From NCBI GenBank assembly GCA_004293905.1, contig RDZE01000016.1:124001-188000 (forward strand): DNA of 64,000 nucleotides, in the 5' to 3' direction. The translations under genes and the position numbers were made by a program. Every line of letters starts with the position of its first letter. The first letter of the stretch is position 1. The DNA comes from Cytophagales bacterium. GTDB taxonomy: Bacteria > Bacteroidota > Bacteroidia > Cytophagales > Microscillaceae. The notes under the pieces are model-generated. The model saw only the letters and a list, made by a program, of their open reading frames with translations, did no database searches and had not been told where the DNA came from. This document shows positions 43,642 to 53,154 of the stretch, in pieces.

Positions 43642-44904
43642 ATGATGATTCAAATGAAATATTGGAAAAAGATGAGCGCAAATGAGCGTTCAGAGCGCAT
43701 TCACCAAGCACTTAGCGAAAATATAGACTTTAACACAGATGCCTCATTAGGCTATCCTGCCTCACGCTTAGACGAGAAAGTATTTGCCAACGAATCCCTA
43801 TTTCTCAAAGAAATGCCCGTATTGCAAACTTTCATCGCCAACCCCAACCATATCGGTTGCCATACCTTTGGCACTTCCGAATTTGCTTTCAGAGGCACAC
43901 AAGAAATAGAAAGAGAAGTGCTCAAAATGATTGCCATTGACCTATTCAAAGCCAATGAAGAAGAAGGTTTTGACGGCTATATATCGCCCGGAGGTACTGA
44001 AGCCAATATACAAGCGGTATGGGTGTATAGAAATTTATTTCTAAAACAATACAATGCACTACCTCAAGAGATAGCCATCATCGCCTCCGAAGATACACAC
44101 TACTCTATACCAAAGGCTTCTAACTTGCTAATGATTGACTTTTTGCCCATAGAAGTAGATTTTAACACCAGAGCACCCAAAACAGAATCCATCAGAGCAG
44201 AGCTAAAAAAAGCCCTCAGCAATGGTAAAAAATACTTTATTATCGTTGCCAATATGGGAACTACAATGTTTGGCTCAGTAGATAACCCAACCCTTTATAC
44301 CCAAATTTTAGAAGAATACCAACTGCCTTATCAACTGCATATAGATGGTGCCTACGGAGGATTCGTATATCCATTTAGCGAGCAAGAAAACAATATTAAC
44401 TTTACCAATCCACAAGTAAGCTCACTCACCATAGACGCTCATAAGATGCTACAGGCTCCCTACGGAACAGGTATTTTTGTATGCCGAAAAGGGCTCATCA
44501 ACAATGTGCTTACCAAAGAAGCCGAGTATGTAGAAGGACTCGACCTTACGCTTTGTGGTAGCCGCTCAGGTGCCAATGCCGTAGCCGTTTGGACAATACT
44601 CACTACCTACGGACCGCATAAATGGTATGAAAAAATCAGTATCCTAAAAATGCGTACCAATTGGCTATGCAAACAATTAGACAGCCTCAGTATCGCCTAT
44701 TTTCGCGAGCCCGAAATGAATATCGTAACCATTCAAGCCCAATACATAGACGAGAAAATAGCCCACAAATACAATTTAGTGCCTCAAAAACACAACCAAG
44801 AAAATCAATGGTATAAAATCGTCCTAATGGAACACGTAGAACTTGAACACCTCAAGGATTTTATCAATGAAATAAAAGCCCTACAAATGCAGATGCACTC
44901 ATAA
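43642..44904 (+). CDS. PLP-dependent group II decarboxylase
   Basis: 420 aa from the ATG at 43642; an earlier in-frame ATG (43558) is inside the terminator hairpin. PLP Lys268 in DAHKMLQAPYGTG; substrate loop YISPGGTEANIQAVW; cofactor Asp in LHIDGAYGG. Related to glutamate, aspartate and aromatic amino-acid decarboxylases. The substrate cannot be set from sequence; aspartate or tyrosine are possible. Convergent with the polyprenyl synthase gene. Confidence 0.87.
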   Translation: MMIQMKYWKKMSANERSERIHQALSENIDFNTDASLGYPASRLDEKVFANESLFLKEMPVLQTFIANPNHIGCHTFGTSEFAFRGTQEIEREVLKMIAIDLFKANEEEGFDGYISPGGTEANIQAVWVYRNLFLKQYNALPQEIAIIASEDTHYSIPKASNLLMIDFLPIEVDFNTRAPKTESIRAELKKALSNGKKYFIIVANMGTTMFGSVDNPTLYTQILEEYQLPYQLHIDGAYGGFVYPFSEQENNINFTNPQVSSLTIDAHKMLQAPYGTGIFVCRKGLINNVLTKEAEYVEGLDLTLCGSRSGANAVAVWTILTTYGPHKWYEKISILKMRTNWLCKQLDSLSIAYFREPEMNIVTIQAQYIDEKIAHKYNLVPQKHNQENQWYKIVLMEHVELEHLKDFINEIKALQMQMHS

Positions 44905-44919
44905 AAAAACAAACAAAAA

Positions 44920-45903
44920 CTAAGAGGCTCTGTCAATAGTAAATTGCACCAGATTCAGTAAACTTTCTTTATAACGATTGTCCTGAAAACTTTCCGCTAT
45001 TTGCATAGCCTCTGTTTTAAATGCCTCCATACGCTCTTGAGTATAACTAATACCGTTTGTTTGTTTCACAAAAGCAATGACCTCTTTCACCTTAGCAGGC
45101 AAATGGCTTTGGTTCTTAATCATATAAATAATCCTTCTCTTTTCACTCCAAGAAACTTGTTGCAAAGCATGAATCAAAGGTAAAGTCATTTTTTTCTCCT
45201 TAATATCAATCCCGGTAGGTTTCCCTATCTCATAATTTTCATAATCAAACAAATCATCTTTCATCTGAAAAGCAATTCCTACCTTTTCACCAAACAATCT
45301 TGCTTTTTCTATATCCTCTTGTGAAGCATTGGCAGAACGCGCACCTACAGCACAGCAAGAAGCAATCAAAGAAGCTGTTTTTTGACGAATAATGGTCAAA
45401 TATACCTCCTCCGTAATATCCAAACGCCTTGCTTTCGCTATTTGCAACAATTCTCCCTCGCTCATCTCTCTTACCGCCTGACTGACAATCCGTAATAAAT
45501 CAAAATCACTATTATCAACCGACAACAGAAGCCCTCGTGAAAGTAAATAATCCCCTACCAAAACAGCAATTTTATTTTTCCACAAAGCATTGATAGAGAA
45601 AAAATTGCGCCTGAAGTTAGAGTCATCTACTACATCATCGTGCACCAAAGTAGCCGTATGCAAGAGCTCAACCAAAGATGCCCCACGATAAGTAGCCTCC
45701 GAAATATTGCCAAAAGTGCCAGCCGTCAGGAAAATGAACATAGGTCGTATCTGTTTTCCTTTGCGCTTTACGATATAATCCATTATCTTATCCAACAAAA
45801 AAACTTCGCTGCGCATAAACTCACGAAATTTCTTCTCGAATACTTTCATCTCCTCAAGTATAGGGGCTTGTATGCTTTCTAATGAAATTTTTGCTTGTTT
45901 CAA
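44920..45903 (-). CDS. Long-chain polyprenyl diphosphate synthase
   Basis: 327 aa from TTG 45903; another TTG at 45939 gives 339 aa. No ATG precedes the conserved SLESIQAPILEEMKVFEKKF start, so a non-ATG start is used. First aspartate-rich motif DDVVDD (in LVHDDVVDDSNFRR) and second DDLFD (in QMKDDLFDYENY). The family makes octaprenyl or similar diphosphate for menaquinone. The chain length is not fixed by this inspection. Confidence 0.88.
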   Translation of the reverse strand: MKQAKISLESIQAPILEEMKVFEKKFREFMRSEVFLLDKIMDYIVKRKGKQIRPMFIFLTAGTFGNISEATYRGASLVELLHTATLVHDDVVDDSNFRRNFFSINALWKNKIAVLVGDYLLSRGLLLSVDNSDFDLLRIVSQAVREMSEGELLQIAKARRLDITEEVYLTIIRQKTASLIASCCAVGARSANASQEDIEKARLFGEKVGIAFQMKDDLFDYENYEIGKPTGIDIKEKKMTLPLIHALQQVSWSEKRRIIYMIKNQSHLPAKVKEVIAFVKQTNGISYTQERMEAFKTEAMQIAESFQDNRYKESLLNLVQFTIDRAS

Positions 45904-46060
45904 GGGTATATATAGCCTATTTATTCTGCAATCATACAACTTTTTTATCTTTTTAGCAACTATATCCTACATTTTAAAGAAAAACTGCAAAGTTTTTGCA
46001 ATCCAATAAATAAAACTTACATTTACATCTAAAATTGACTCATACTACTCTCTTACCTTT

Positions 46061-48532
46061 ATGAAATGGCTAAATCAAATATCCTTTTCTACTAAACTAT
46101 ACATCGGCTTTGGCGTATTGCTATTTTTCTCATTATTAGTAGCAAGTGTTTCATTATTACAACTACGCGAACTCCAAAAAATCAATCAAGGCTTAAGTGC
46201 CAAATGGTTGCCAAGCATAGGCACTCTGCGCAATGTAACCGATGCTTTCGACCGCTACCTCATACGCGAGCAAGACTACCTCAACGCCAAAGACGAACTC
46301 TCACGCAAAAAATTCAAAAGAACCTTAGACAGCTTACACAAAATCATAGACAATAGCATCTTATCTTATGATTCACTTTCTTCAGAAACCGAGAAAAAAG
46401 GTGCATTCACAGATTTTAGAAACAAAATGGAGGAGTTTTATGCCAACTCGAAATTGCTTTTAGACTTGGCTGATATCAATAAATCTGACTCCGCCTTTCA
46501 ACTTCGGCGCACCAAAACCCGCATACAACTCTTAGAAGATGTAAGAAAAAACATTACGATACTTACCCGTAACAATATTAGAGGAGGAATTCAAGCCGCC
46601 GATAGAGGCGATGAAATATTCACTTCCACCTTCCTCACCTTAGGCTTAGTATTAGGCATTTCTATACTATTAGGCTCTACCATAGCGTTCTTCACCGCAA
46701 GAAGTATCATCAAACAAGTAGGAGGAGAGCCACGAAAAATAGCAGCAATGGCACAACAAGTATCTATGGGCGACCTCGATATCCCCTTAGAAGATACAAA
46801 ACTAAAAGACTACAGCATTTATGCATCTGTCAAACGCATCGTCATCACACTCAAAGAAATTGTAAACATTACCACCATCATTTCCAAAGGAAATACTTCT
46901 GAAAAACTAAGTGTAAAAAGCGAAAAAGACATTTTAGGAAGCTCCATCAACAACATGATAGATAGCTTCAAAGAACAAAACCACATCAAAGACGGACTCA
47001 ATGACCTTAGCGAACGCATCACAGGCAACATCGCACTCATTGAAATATCACAACGCGCACTCAATTTTATCTCCCGATTCACAGAAGCCGCACAAGGAGT
47101 ACTTTATTTACCTGATAAACAAAAAGAAGATTCTTTCAAACTATTTGCCTCTTTTGCCTACTCCGAACGCAACGCACTTTCCAACGAATATCGACTCGGC
47201 GAAGGGCTCATAGGGCAAGTAGCCTTAGAGAAAAAAGAAATCATCTTAAAAAATATCACTCGAAAAGATGCCCTCATTACCACAGGCTTAGTACAAGAAG
47301 TACCCCAAATGCTCATCGCTATGCCTTTGCTCTATGAAAATCAACACATAAAAGCCATCATAGAACTCAGCTTCACCACTCCTATTACAGAAAATCAGAT
47401 GGTATTTCTCAAAGAAGCCATGAGAATCGTAGCCAACTACATTCACTCCGCCGAACAAAACGATGAAGTAAAACGACTCCTAAACGTTTCCGAAGAAGCT
47501 ACCCGAGAAGCACAAGCCAAAGCCGAAGAAATAGCAGAAGCCAACGCACAACTCGCACAACAACAAGAAGAATTACGCGCACAAGCCGAAGAGCTCAACG
47601 AGCGCAATGAAACCTTAGAACAAACACAAGAAGACTTACAGAGAAGAAGTGAAGAGCTCGAAAAAGCCAATACTGCAATGGAAGAAGTGAACGAAAACCT
47701 CGAAAAACTTGTCCAAGAGCGCACCTTCGAAATCACTCAGCAAAAAGAAGAAATAGAGGCACAACGCGACAGCCTCGAACAAGCCATAGAAGACCTCGAG
47801 CACGAAAAACAAAAATCAGAGTCATTACTACTCAATATATTACCTGCACAAGTAGCCGAAGAGCTCAAGAAAAATGGAAAAACCAGACCACAAGAATACA
47901 AACTTACCACAGTACTCTTTACCGATTTCCAAGGCTTTACCCAAAAAGCCTCACAAATGGACGGCGATACGCTCGTAACAGAATTAAATGAAGTATTCGA
48001 GGAGTTTGACCGAATCATAGAAAGATATAACCTCGAAAAAATAAAAACCATTGGCGATGCTTACATGTGCGTAGGTGGCTTACCCCTCCCTAATAAAACC
48101 AACCCCATAGATGCCGTTTTAGCAGGCTTAGATATACAAAGATTTATGCAACGCAAATGGGAAGACTACCAAGCCATCGGGAAAGACTATTGGCGACTGC
48201 GCTTAGGTATTAACTCTGGACAAGTCATTGCTGGGGTTATCGGAAAGAAAAAATTTGCCTATGATATTTGGGGAGATGCTGTCAACTTAGCCAGCCGAAT
48301 GGAAAGTAGTGGTGAAGTAGGAAAAGTAAACATCTCTGCCAATACTTACGAATTTGCACAACATTTCTTCGATTGCGAATCGAGAGGAATGATAGAAGTA
48401 AAAGGAAAAGGACAAACCGAAATGTTTTTTGTGAAAAGTATCAAATCTGATTTAGCAACTGACAACACCTGCATAGTGCCCAACGAAAAATTCTGGAAAT
48501 TGGTAGAAAAACTAAACCATACCAAAATATAA
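46061..48532 (+). CDS. Class III adenylate cyclase with 4HB, HAMP, GAF and coiled-coil domains
   Basis: 823 aa. TM1 (about 11-32), four-helix MCP-type periplasmic domain (about 33-185), TM2 (about 190-212), HAMP (about 213-265), GAF domain (about 325-460), a long Glu/Gln-rich coiled coil (about 465-600), then a class III cyclase domain (about 610-800). Metal Asp622 (TDFQGF) and Asp666 (TIGDAYM). Lys662 and Asp735 are the Lys/Asp pair that select adenine, so the product should be cAMP. The C-terminal VEKLNHTKI tail is short. It is coupled (4 bases) to an enoyl-CoA hydratase gene. Confidence 0.93.
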   Translation: MKWLNQISFSTKLYIGFGVLLFFSLLVASVSLLQLRELQKINQGLSAKWLPSIGTLRNVTDAFDRYLIREQDYLNAKDELSRKKFKRTLDSLHKIIDNSILSYDSLSSETEKKGAFTDFRNKMEEFYANSKLLLDLADINKSDSAFQLRRTKTRIQLLEDVRKNITILTRNNIRGGIQAADRGDEIFTSTFLTLGLVLGISILLGSTIAFFTARSIIKQVGGEPRKIAAMAQQVSMGDLDIPLEDTKLKDYSIYASVKRIVITLKEIVNITTIISKGNTSEKLSVKSEKDILGSSINNMIDSFKEQNHIKDGLNDLSERITGNIALIEISQRALNFISRFTEAAQGVLYLPDKQKEDSFKLFASFAYSERNALSNEYRLGEGLIGQVALEKKEIILKNITRKDALITTGLVQEVPQMLIAMPLLYENQHIKAIIELSFTTPITENQMVFLKEAMRIVANYIHSAEQNDEVKRLLNVSEEATREAQAKAEEIAEANAQLAQQQEELRAQAEELNERNETLEQTQEDLQRRSEELEKANTAMEEVNENLEKLVQERTFEITQQKEEIEAQRDSLEQAIEDLEHEKQKSESLLLNILPAQVAEELKKNGKTRPQEYKLTTVLFTDFQGFTQKASQMDGDTLVTELNEVFEEFDRIIERYNLEKIKTIGDAYMCVGGLPLPNKTNPIDAVLAGLDIQRFMQRKWEDYQAIGKDYWRLRLGINSGQVIAGVIGKKKFAYDIWGDAVNLASRMESSGEVGKVNISANTYEFAQHFFDCESRGMIEVKGKGQTEMFFVKSIKSDLATDNTCIVPNEKFWKLVEKLNHTKI

Positions 48533-48536
48533 AGCA

Positions 48537-49310
48537 ATGACAACAAATACTACATTTCAAGAAATCATCATCAACGAACCTCTTGAAGGTGTCTGCGAAA
48601 TAAGGCTGAACCGCCCCAATGTACTCAATGCACTTACGCCATTGATGCTCAAAGAGTTAGCCCAAATCACGCAGCAAATTGCCAAAGGGAATAAATATAA
48701 AATAGTAATAGTGCGCGGTGAAGGTAGAGCATTTTCAGCAGGAATAGACCTCAAAGCAATGAACCAATCTATAGAAGGAGGGCAATTCTCTGCCGATGCC
48801 ATTTTACAAGATGGTACTAACTTTCTGAATCAGCTACGTAGCATGCCCCAAGTAGCTATAGCAGCGGTCAATGGTTATTGTTTCACAGGTGCTACCGAAC
48901 TTATGCTTGGTTTCGACCTCATCATAGCTGCCGAAGAAGCCCAAATAGGAGATACACACGCCAAGTGGGGCATTGCGCCCAAATGGGGAATGACACAACG
49001 ACTGCCACGCATGGTAGGCATACTCAAAGCCAAAGAACTTTCCTTTACTGCACAAGCCGTATCAGGCAAAGAAGCAGAAAGAATAGGGCTTGTAAATAAG
49101 GCAGTACCATTAGAAAAATTAGACGAAGCCGTTCAAGAAATGTGTCTTAAAATATTGGCGAATAGTGCGCAAACGATTGCCGCTATGAAACAACTTTACA
49201 ACCAAAGTTTAGAACTTAATCTCTCTGGCGGGTTGCAATATGAGCAAGATAGACGTTTTGAAATCACAGACAGGCAAGAATTCTTAAGAGATTTTGAGAA
49301 TAAAAAATAA
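48537..49310 (+). CDS. Enoyl-CoA hydratase/isomerase
   Basis: 257 aa crotonase-fold protein. Oxyanion-hole segments GRAFSAGIDLKAM (about 64-76) and NGYCFTGATELMLGFDLIIAA. The acidic catalytic position usually seen as two Glu is in part replaced (TGATELML and HAKWG), so the reaction (hydration, isomerisation or other) is open. It follows the cyclase by 4 bases. Confidence 0.88.
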   Translation: MTTNTTFQEIIINEPLEGVCEIRLNRPNVLNALTPLMLKELAQITQQIAKGNKYKIVIVRGEGRAFSAGIDLKAMNQSIEGGQFSADAILQDGTNFLNQLRSMPQVAIAAVNGYCFTGATELMLGFDLIIAAEEAQIGDTHAKWGIAPKWGMTQRLPRMVGILKAKELSFTAQAVSGKEAERIGLVNKAVPLEKLDEAVQEMCLKILANSAQTIAAMKQLYNQSLELNLSGGLQYEQDRRFEITDRQEFLRDFENKK

Positions 49311-49311
49311 A

Positions 49312-49342
49312 AAAAAGGCTTCGAGCTATTCAAAACCTTTTT
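49312..49342. terminator. Hairpin terminator between the hydratase and trx genes
   Basis: AAAAAGG (49312-49318) with CCTTTTT (49336-49342), short stem with A and T runs at its ends, between convergent genes. Weaker than others in the window. Confidence 0.55.
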
Positions 49343-49365
49343 AGAGAGTTATTTGCAAAAAAACA

Positions 49366-49683
49366 TTATATAGTATCTAATTTTTGTACTAATACGTTTT
49401 TAGGATTTACACCCACTACTTTATCTACCACTTTACCTCCTTTGAAAAATAACAAAGTAGGAATACTTCTGATACCATATTGCATAGCAGTATTAGGGTT
49501 AAAATCTACATTCAATTTTCCAATGATGGCTTTGCCCTCATATTCATTTGCAATTTCCTCTACCACAGGACCTATCATTTTGCAAGGACCACACCATTCT
49601 GCCCAGAAATCAATCAATACGGGTTTATCAGAGTTGATAATTTCAGCAAAATTTTGGTCTGTAATTTCAATCGTTTTTGCCAT
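49366..49683 (-). CDS. trxA: Thioredoxin
   Basis: 105 aa, normal length. Active site W-C31-G-P-C34 in FWAEWCGPCKM, then cis-Pro in SIPTLLFFKGGK. General dithiol reductant for ribonucleotide reductase and for BCP-type peroxidases. Monocistronic; ftsH lies 77 bases upstream on the same strand. Confidence 0.97.
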   Translation of the reverse strand: MAKTIEITDQNFAEIINSDKPVLIDFWAEWCGPCKMIGPVVEEIANEYEGKAIIGKLNVDFNPNTAMQYGIRSIPTLLFFKGGKVVDKVVGVNPKNVLVQKLDTI

Positions 49684-49760
49684 AATAAATATAAATTTGA
49701 TTTTTTGAATTTGAATTGTCTGTATTCTTACTACACTTTTTTACTTGCTAAAGTTCAATA

Positions 49761-51773
49761 TTACGCTTTTTCTTCGGGTAGTACGGAATCTTCTTTGGCA
49801 GTATCGCTGGAACCATTTTTTTCCTGAACCGATTTTACATATTGCTCATAAGAAGTTTGTCTTTCAGAAGGGCGTTTTCCGATGAGGTCTTCCAAATCGT
49901 TTTGGAAAATGATTTCGCGTTTCAGTAACTCTTGAGCAATGATTTCCAATTCTTTACGACGCGCCGTGAGCAATTCTTTTGTATGTTGGTAAGCCTTATC
50001 TATCAATTTTCTCACTTCTTCGTCTATCGTTTTGGCAGTATCTTCCGAATAAGGTTTGGTAAATGCATATTCTGATTGTTTAGAATCATAGAAAGAGATA
50101 TTACCAATTTTATCATTCATACCATATATAGCCACCATACTGTAAGCCATTTTGGTAATGCGTTCTAAATCGCTAAGTGCGCCTGTAGATATTTTTTCGA
50201 AAGTAATTTCTTCTGCTACACGTCCGCCTAAGGTCATACACATTTCATCAAAAAGCTGCTCAGTCGTGTAAAGGAATTGCTCACGAGGTAAATACTGTGC
50301 ATAGCCCAAAGCCGCTACACCACGAGGTACAATACTTACTTTTACCAAAGGGTCTGCGTGCTCTAAGAACCAACCTGCCACTGCGTGCCCTGCTTCATGG
50401 TAAGCAACAGTTCTTTTTTCTTCGGGCATAATAATTTTATTTTTCTTTTCCAAGCCGCCTATCACACGGTCAATAGCATCTTGAAAATCGTCCATTTCTA
50501 CTTGTTTTTTGTCTTTGCGTGCTGCAATCAGAGCTGCCTCATTACAAACATTGGCTATTTCAGCCCCTGCGAATCCTGGAGTTTGTGCGGCTAATTTCTT
50601 AATGTCTACATTATCAGATAGTTTTAGTGGCGATAAGTGTACTTTAAAAATAGCCTCACGCCCTAAAATATCGGGTTTATCAATACTAATTTGTCTATCA
50701 AAACGACCGGGACGCAACAATGCTGAATCTAAAACATCGGGGCGATTAGTAGCTGCTAAGATAATCACACCAGAGTCAGTACCAAAGCCGTCCATTTCTA
50801 CTAATAAGGAATTTAGCGTATTTTCGCGTTCATCGTTTGCGCCGGGCATGGCACCGCGCCCACGCATCCGCCCAATAGCATCTATCTCATCTATAAAAAC
50901 AATGCAAGGTGCTTTTTCTTTAGCTTGTCTGAATAAATCTCTTACACGCGCTGCCCCTACCCCCACAAACATTTCAACAAAATCAGAGCCTGAAAGCGTG
51001 AAAAATGGCACATTGGCTTCGCCTGCTACAGCTTTGGCTAAGAGCGTTTTACCAGTGCCCGGAGGTCCTACAAGGAGTGCGCCTTTAGGAATTTTCCCAC
51101 CCAAATTGGTAAATTTAGTAGGATTTTTCAGAAAATCAACAATTTCTTTGATTTCTTCTTTGGCTTCATCTAAGCCAGCAACATCATTAAAAGTTATTTT
51201 TACTTTGTTGTCAGCATCAAAAAGTGCCGCTCTTGATTTGCCTATGTTGAATATTTGCCCACCGGGTCCTCCGCCTATCATTCTTCGGCTAAGATACCAT
51301 ATAGCAATAATCATCAGGAAGAAAAATCCCCAATTGAGGAGCATATTGGTAAAATTAGAACGTTTTTCGGTACGAAAGCCAATGCGATTTTCATCATCTA
51401 CTTTTTGCTGTATTTGCTCAAAACGTTCTGAAAAATTATCGGGAGAAATGATGCGAAAGTGAAAATGAGGACCTCTATCAGAGGCTAAAGGGCTTTTTTG
51501 TAACTCCAATTGAGAAGAATATTTATTAATAGCTTCTTTCTTTAGGGTTACTTCTACCTCTTCTTTGTCTACTACTATTACCTCTTGAATATCGCCTGCG
51601 AGGAGCATTTTTTCGAACTGGCGTTGGGTGATTTCTACTGCCGCATTGCCTCTGCTCAAGTAGGTAACTCCTATAATAAGCACTATTAAAACAGCAATTA
51701 ACCAAAACTGGTAATTATTATTATTATTACTTTTAGGAGCTTTTTTATTGTTAGGATTTATACCGTTGCTCAT
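49761..51773 (-). CDS. ftsH: ATP-dependent zinc metalloprotease FtsH
   Basis: 670 aa. TM1 (about 24-40), periplasmic region, TM2 (about 145-162), AAA+ domain with Walker A GPPGTGKT (236-243), Walker B IVFIDEID (291-298), second region of homology ATNRPDVLDSALLRPGRFDR (341-360), and zinc motif H459-E460-A-G-H463. A Ser/Asp/Lys-rich C-terminal tail is present. It degrades membrane and regulatory proteins. rsfS lies 74 bases upstream on the same strand. Confidence 0.97.
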   Translation of the reverse strand: MSNGINPNNKKAPKSNNNNNYQFWLIAVLIVLIIGVTYLSRGNAAVEITQRQFEKMLLAGDIQEVIVVDKEEVEVTLKKEAINKYSSQLELQKSPLASDRGPHFHFRIISPDNFSERFEQIQQKVDDENRIGFRTEKRSNFTNMLLNWGFFFLMIIAIWYLSRRMIGGGPGGQIFNIGKSRAALFDADNKVKITFNDVAGLDEAKEEIKEIVDFLKNPTKFTNLGGKIPKGALLVGPPGTGKTLLAKAVAGEANVPFFTLSGSDFVEMFVGVGAARVRDLFRQAKEKAPCIVFIDEIDAIGRMRGRGAMPGANDERENTLNSLLVEMDGFGTDSGVIILAATNRPDVLDSALLRPGRFDRQISIDKPDILGREAIFKVHLSPLKLSDNVDIKKLAAQTPGFAGAEIANVCNEAALIAARKDKKQVEMDDFQDAIDRVIGGLEKKNKIIMPEEKRTVAYHEAGHAVAGWFLEHADPLVKVSIVPRGVAALGYAQYLPREQFLYTTEQLFDEMCMTLGGRVAEEITFEKISTGALSDLERITKMAYSMVAIYGMNDKIGNISFYDSKQSEYAFTKPYSEDTAKTIDEEVRKLIDKAYQHTKELLTARRKELEIIAQELLKREIIFQNDLEDLIGKRPSERQTSYEQYVKSVQEKNGSSDTAKEDSVLPEEKA

Positions 51774-51847
51774 TATGATTTGAAATTATTGAAATTGATT
51801 ATTGGTTTATTATGAAAAGAACAAACAAGTGCATGAGAAAGTTTTGA

Positions 51848-52228
51848 TTAGTCGCTATCAGAAGCAATTTGTTGTTGTGGTGCATCTCCCCAAAGGTCTT
51901 CGATGGCATAAAAATCCCGACGCTCTTTGCGAAATACATGCACTACTACATCTACATAATCCAAAAGTATCCATTCTTTTTGTTCCTTCCCTTCACGTTG
52001 CCAAGGAAGTTCGCCGCAAGTTTTATATACCTTATCTTCCACTGCATCGGCTATGGCTTCTATATGGTTGGGAGAAGAACCAGAGCAAATAACGAAAAAA
52101 TCAGTAATCGCTTGACGAATTTGACGTAAATCTAATACTACAATATTGATTCCTTTTTTATCTTGCATTCCTTCGGTGATTAGCTGGCAAAGAATGTCAG
52201 AATTGATTTTAGTGACGGTTTCTCTCAT
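51848..52228 (-). CDS. rsfS: Ribosome silencing factor RsfS
   Basis: 126 aa. DLRQIRQAITDFFVICSGSSPNHIEAIADAVEDKV and the LLDYVDVVVHVFRKERRDFYAIEDLWGDA C-terminal segment are the RsfS/Iojap signature. It binds ribosomal protein L14 and stops subunit joining in starvation. Likely in one unit with ftsH; divergent from birA. Confidence 0.94.
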   Translation of the reverse strand: MRETVTKINSDILCQLITEGMQDKKGINIVVLDLRQIRQAITDFFVICSGSSPNHIEAIADAVEDKVYKTCGELPWQREGKEQKEWILLDYVDVVVHVFRKERRDFYAIEDLWGDAPQQQIASDSD

Positions 52229-52327
52229 GGGCTAATTTGTTATTGTTTTTGGGGAATAATAAAACCCTTTCATTGTTTGATTTTTTAAATAATTTACTAT
52301 TTTGCATTTGTAAATATACGAAAAAAA

Positions 52328-53092
52328 ATGGAAATAAATAATATTCCTACAATTTTTATTGGAAAAGATTTTACAGAACTGACATCTTGTCATTCTACTA
52401 ATGGGTACTTGGCACAATTAAATACCGACAAGATGGCAGAGGGGGCTGTAATTGCTACCCTTGAGCAAACTGCGGGTAGGGGGCAAAGGGGAACTTCTTG
52501 GGAAGCCGAGCCTTATCAAAATCTTACTTTCTCAATCTTATTAAAACCTCATTTCTTGGCTGTTCAGGAGCAGTTTTTACTCAATATGGCGGTTGCTTTG
52601 GGCATTTATAAGGCACTTCAAAATTTTTTGCAAGACAAAGCACCGCTTTCTGTCAAATGGTCTAATGATATCTACTATGGAGAGCAAAAAATAGCTGGAA
52701 TATTGATTGAAAATGCTATTAAAAGTTATTCTTTGGAGCGTTCTATTGTAGGTATTGGACTCAATGTAAACCAAACCCAATTTTTGCACGCGCCCAACGC
52801 CACTTCTTTGTCTATGATTGAGGGGCAAACTTTTGACCTCGCTTCTGTACTAAAAAATGTATTAGTGGAGATAGAAAAATACTATATATTATTAAGAAAT
52901 CAATCTTTTAAGACCATACATCAACAATACGAAGCAACACTCTATAGAAAAGGGCAAATGCATTGGTTCAAAAGGGAAGAAGTTACTTTCAGAGGCATCA
53001 TTAAGGGAGTGGAAGTGCAAACAGGGCAATTACTTATGGAGGTAGACCAAAAAATAGAAAAATTTTCTTTTAAGGAAATAGTTTTTTTGTGA
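52328..53092 (+). CDS. birA: Biotin-[acetyl-CoA carboxylase] ligase (monofunctional)
   Basis: 254 aa, without the N-terminal helix-turn-helix of bifunctional BirA, so it is a ligase only. Seen: TSCHSTNGYLAQL, the biotin/ATP loop GRGQRGTSWEAEPYQNLTFS, SVKWSNDIYY and KIAGILIENA, plus a small C-terminal SH3-like domain (about 205-254). It biotinylates the AccB carrier of acetyl-CoA carboxylase; accA lies 3 kb downstream. Confidence 0.94.
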   Translation: MEINNIPTIFIGKDFTELTSCHSTNGYLAQLNTDKMAEGAVIATLEQTAGRGQRGTSWEAEPYQNLTFSILLKPHFLAVQEQFLLNMAVALGIYKALQNFLQDKAPLSVKWSNDIYYGEQKIAGILIENAIKSYSLERSIVGIGLNVNQTQFLHAPNATSLSMIEGQTFDLASVLKNVLVEIEKYYILLRNQSFKTIHQQYEATLYRKGQMHWFKREEVTFRGIIKGVEVQTGQLLMEVDQKIEKFSFKEIVFL

Positions 53093-53154
53093 AAAATCAA
53101 CATGTTGGTTTTTTTTTCGTTTTTTTGTATATCTATAAAAAGCCTACTACTCTT

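Noticed and set aside
50509-51462. 317-codon open frame on the plus strand
   Set aside because: It is the mirror of ftsH, whose AAA+ and zinc motifs are unmistakable; the antisense peptide has serine/proline-rich low-complexity sequence and no domain.
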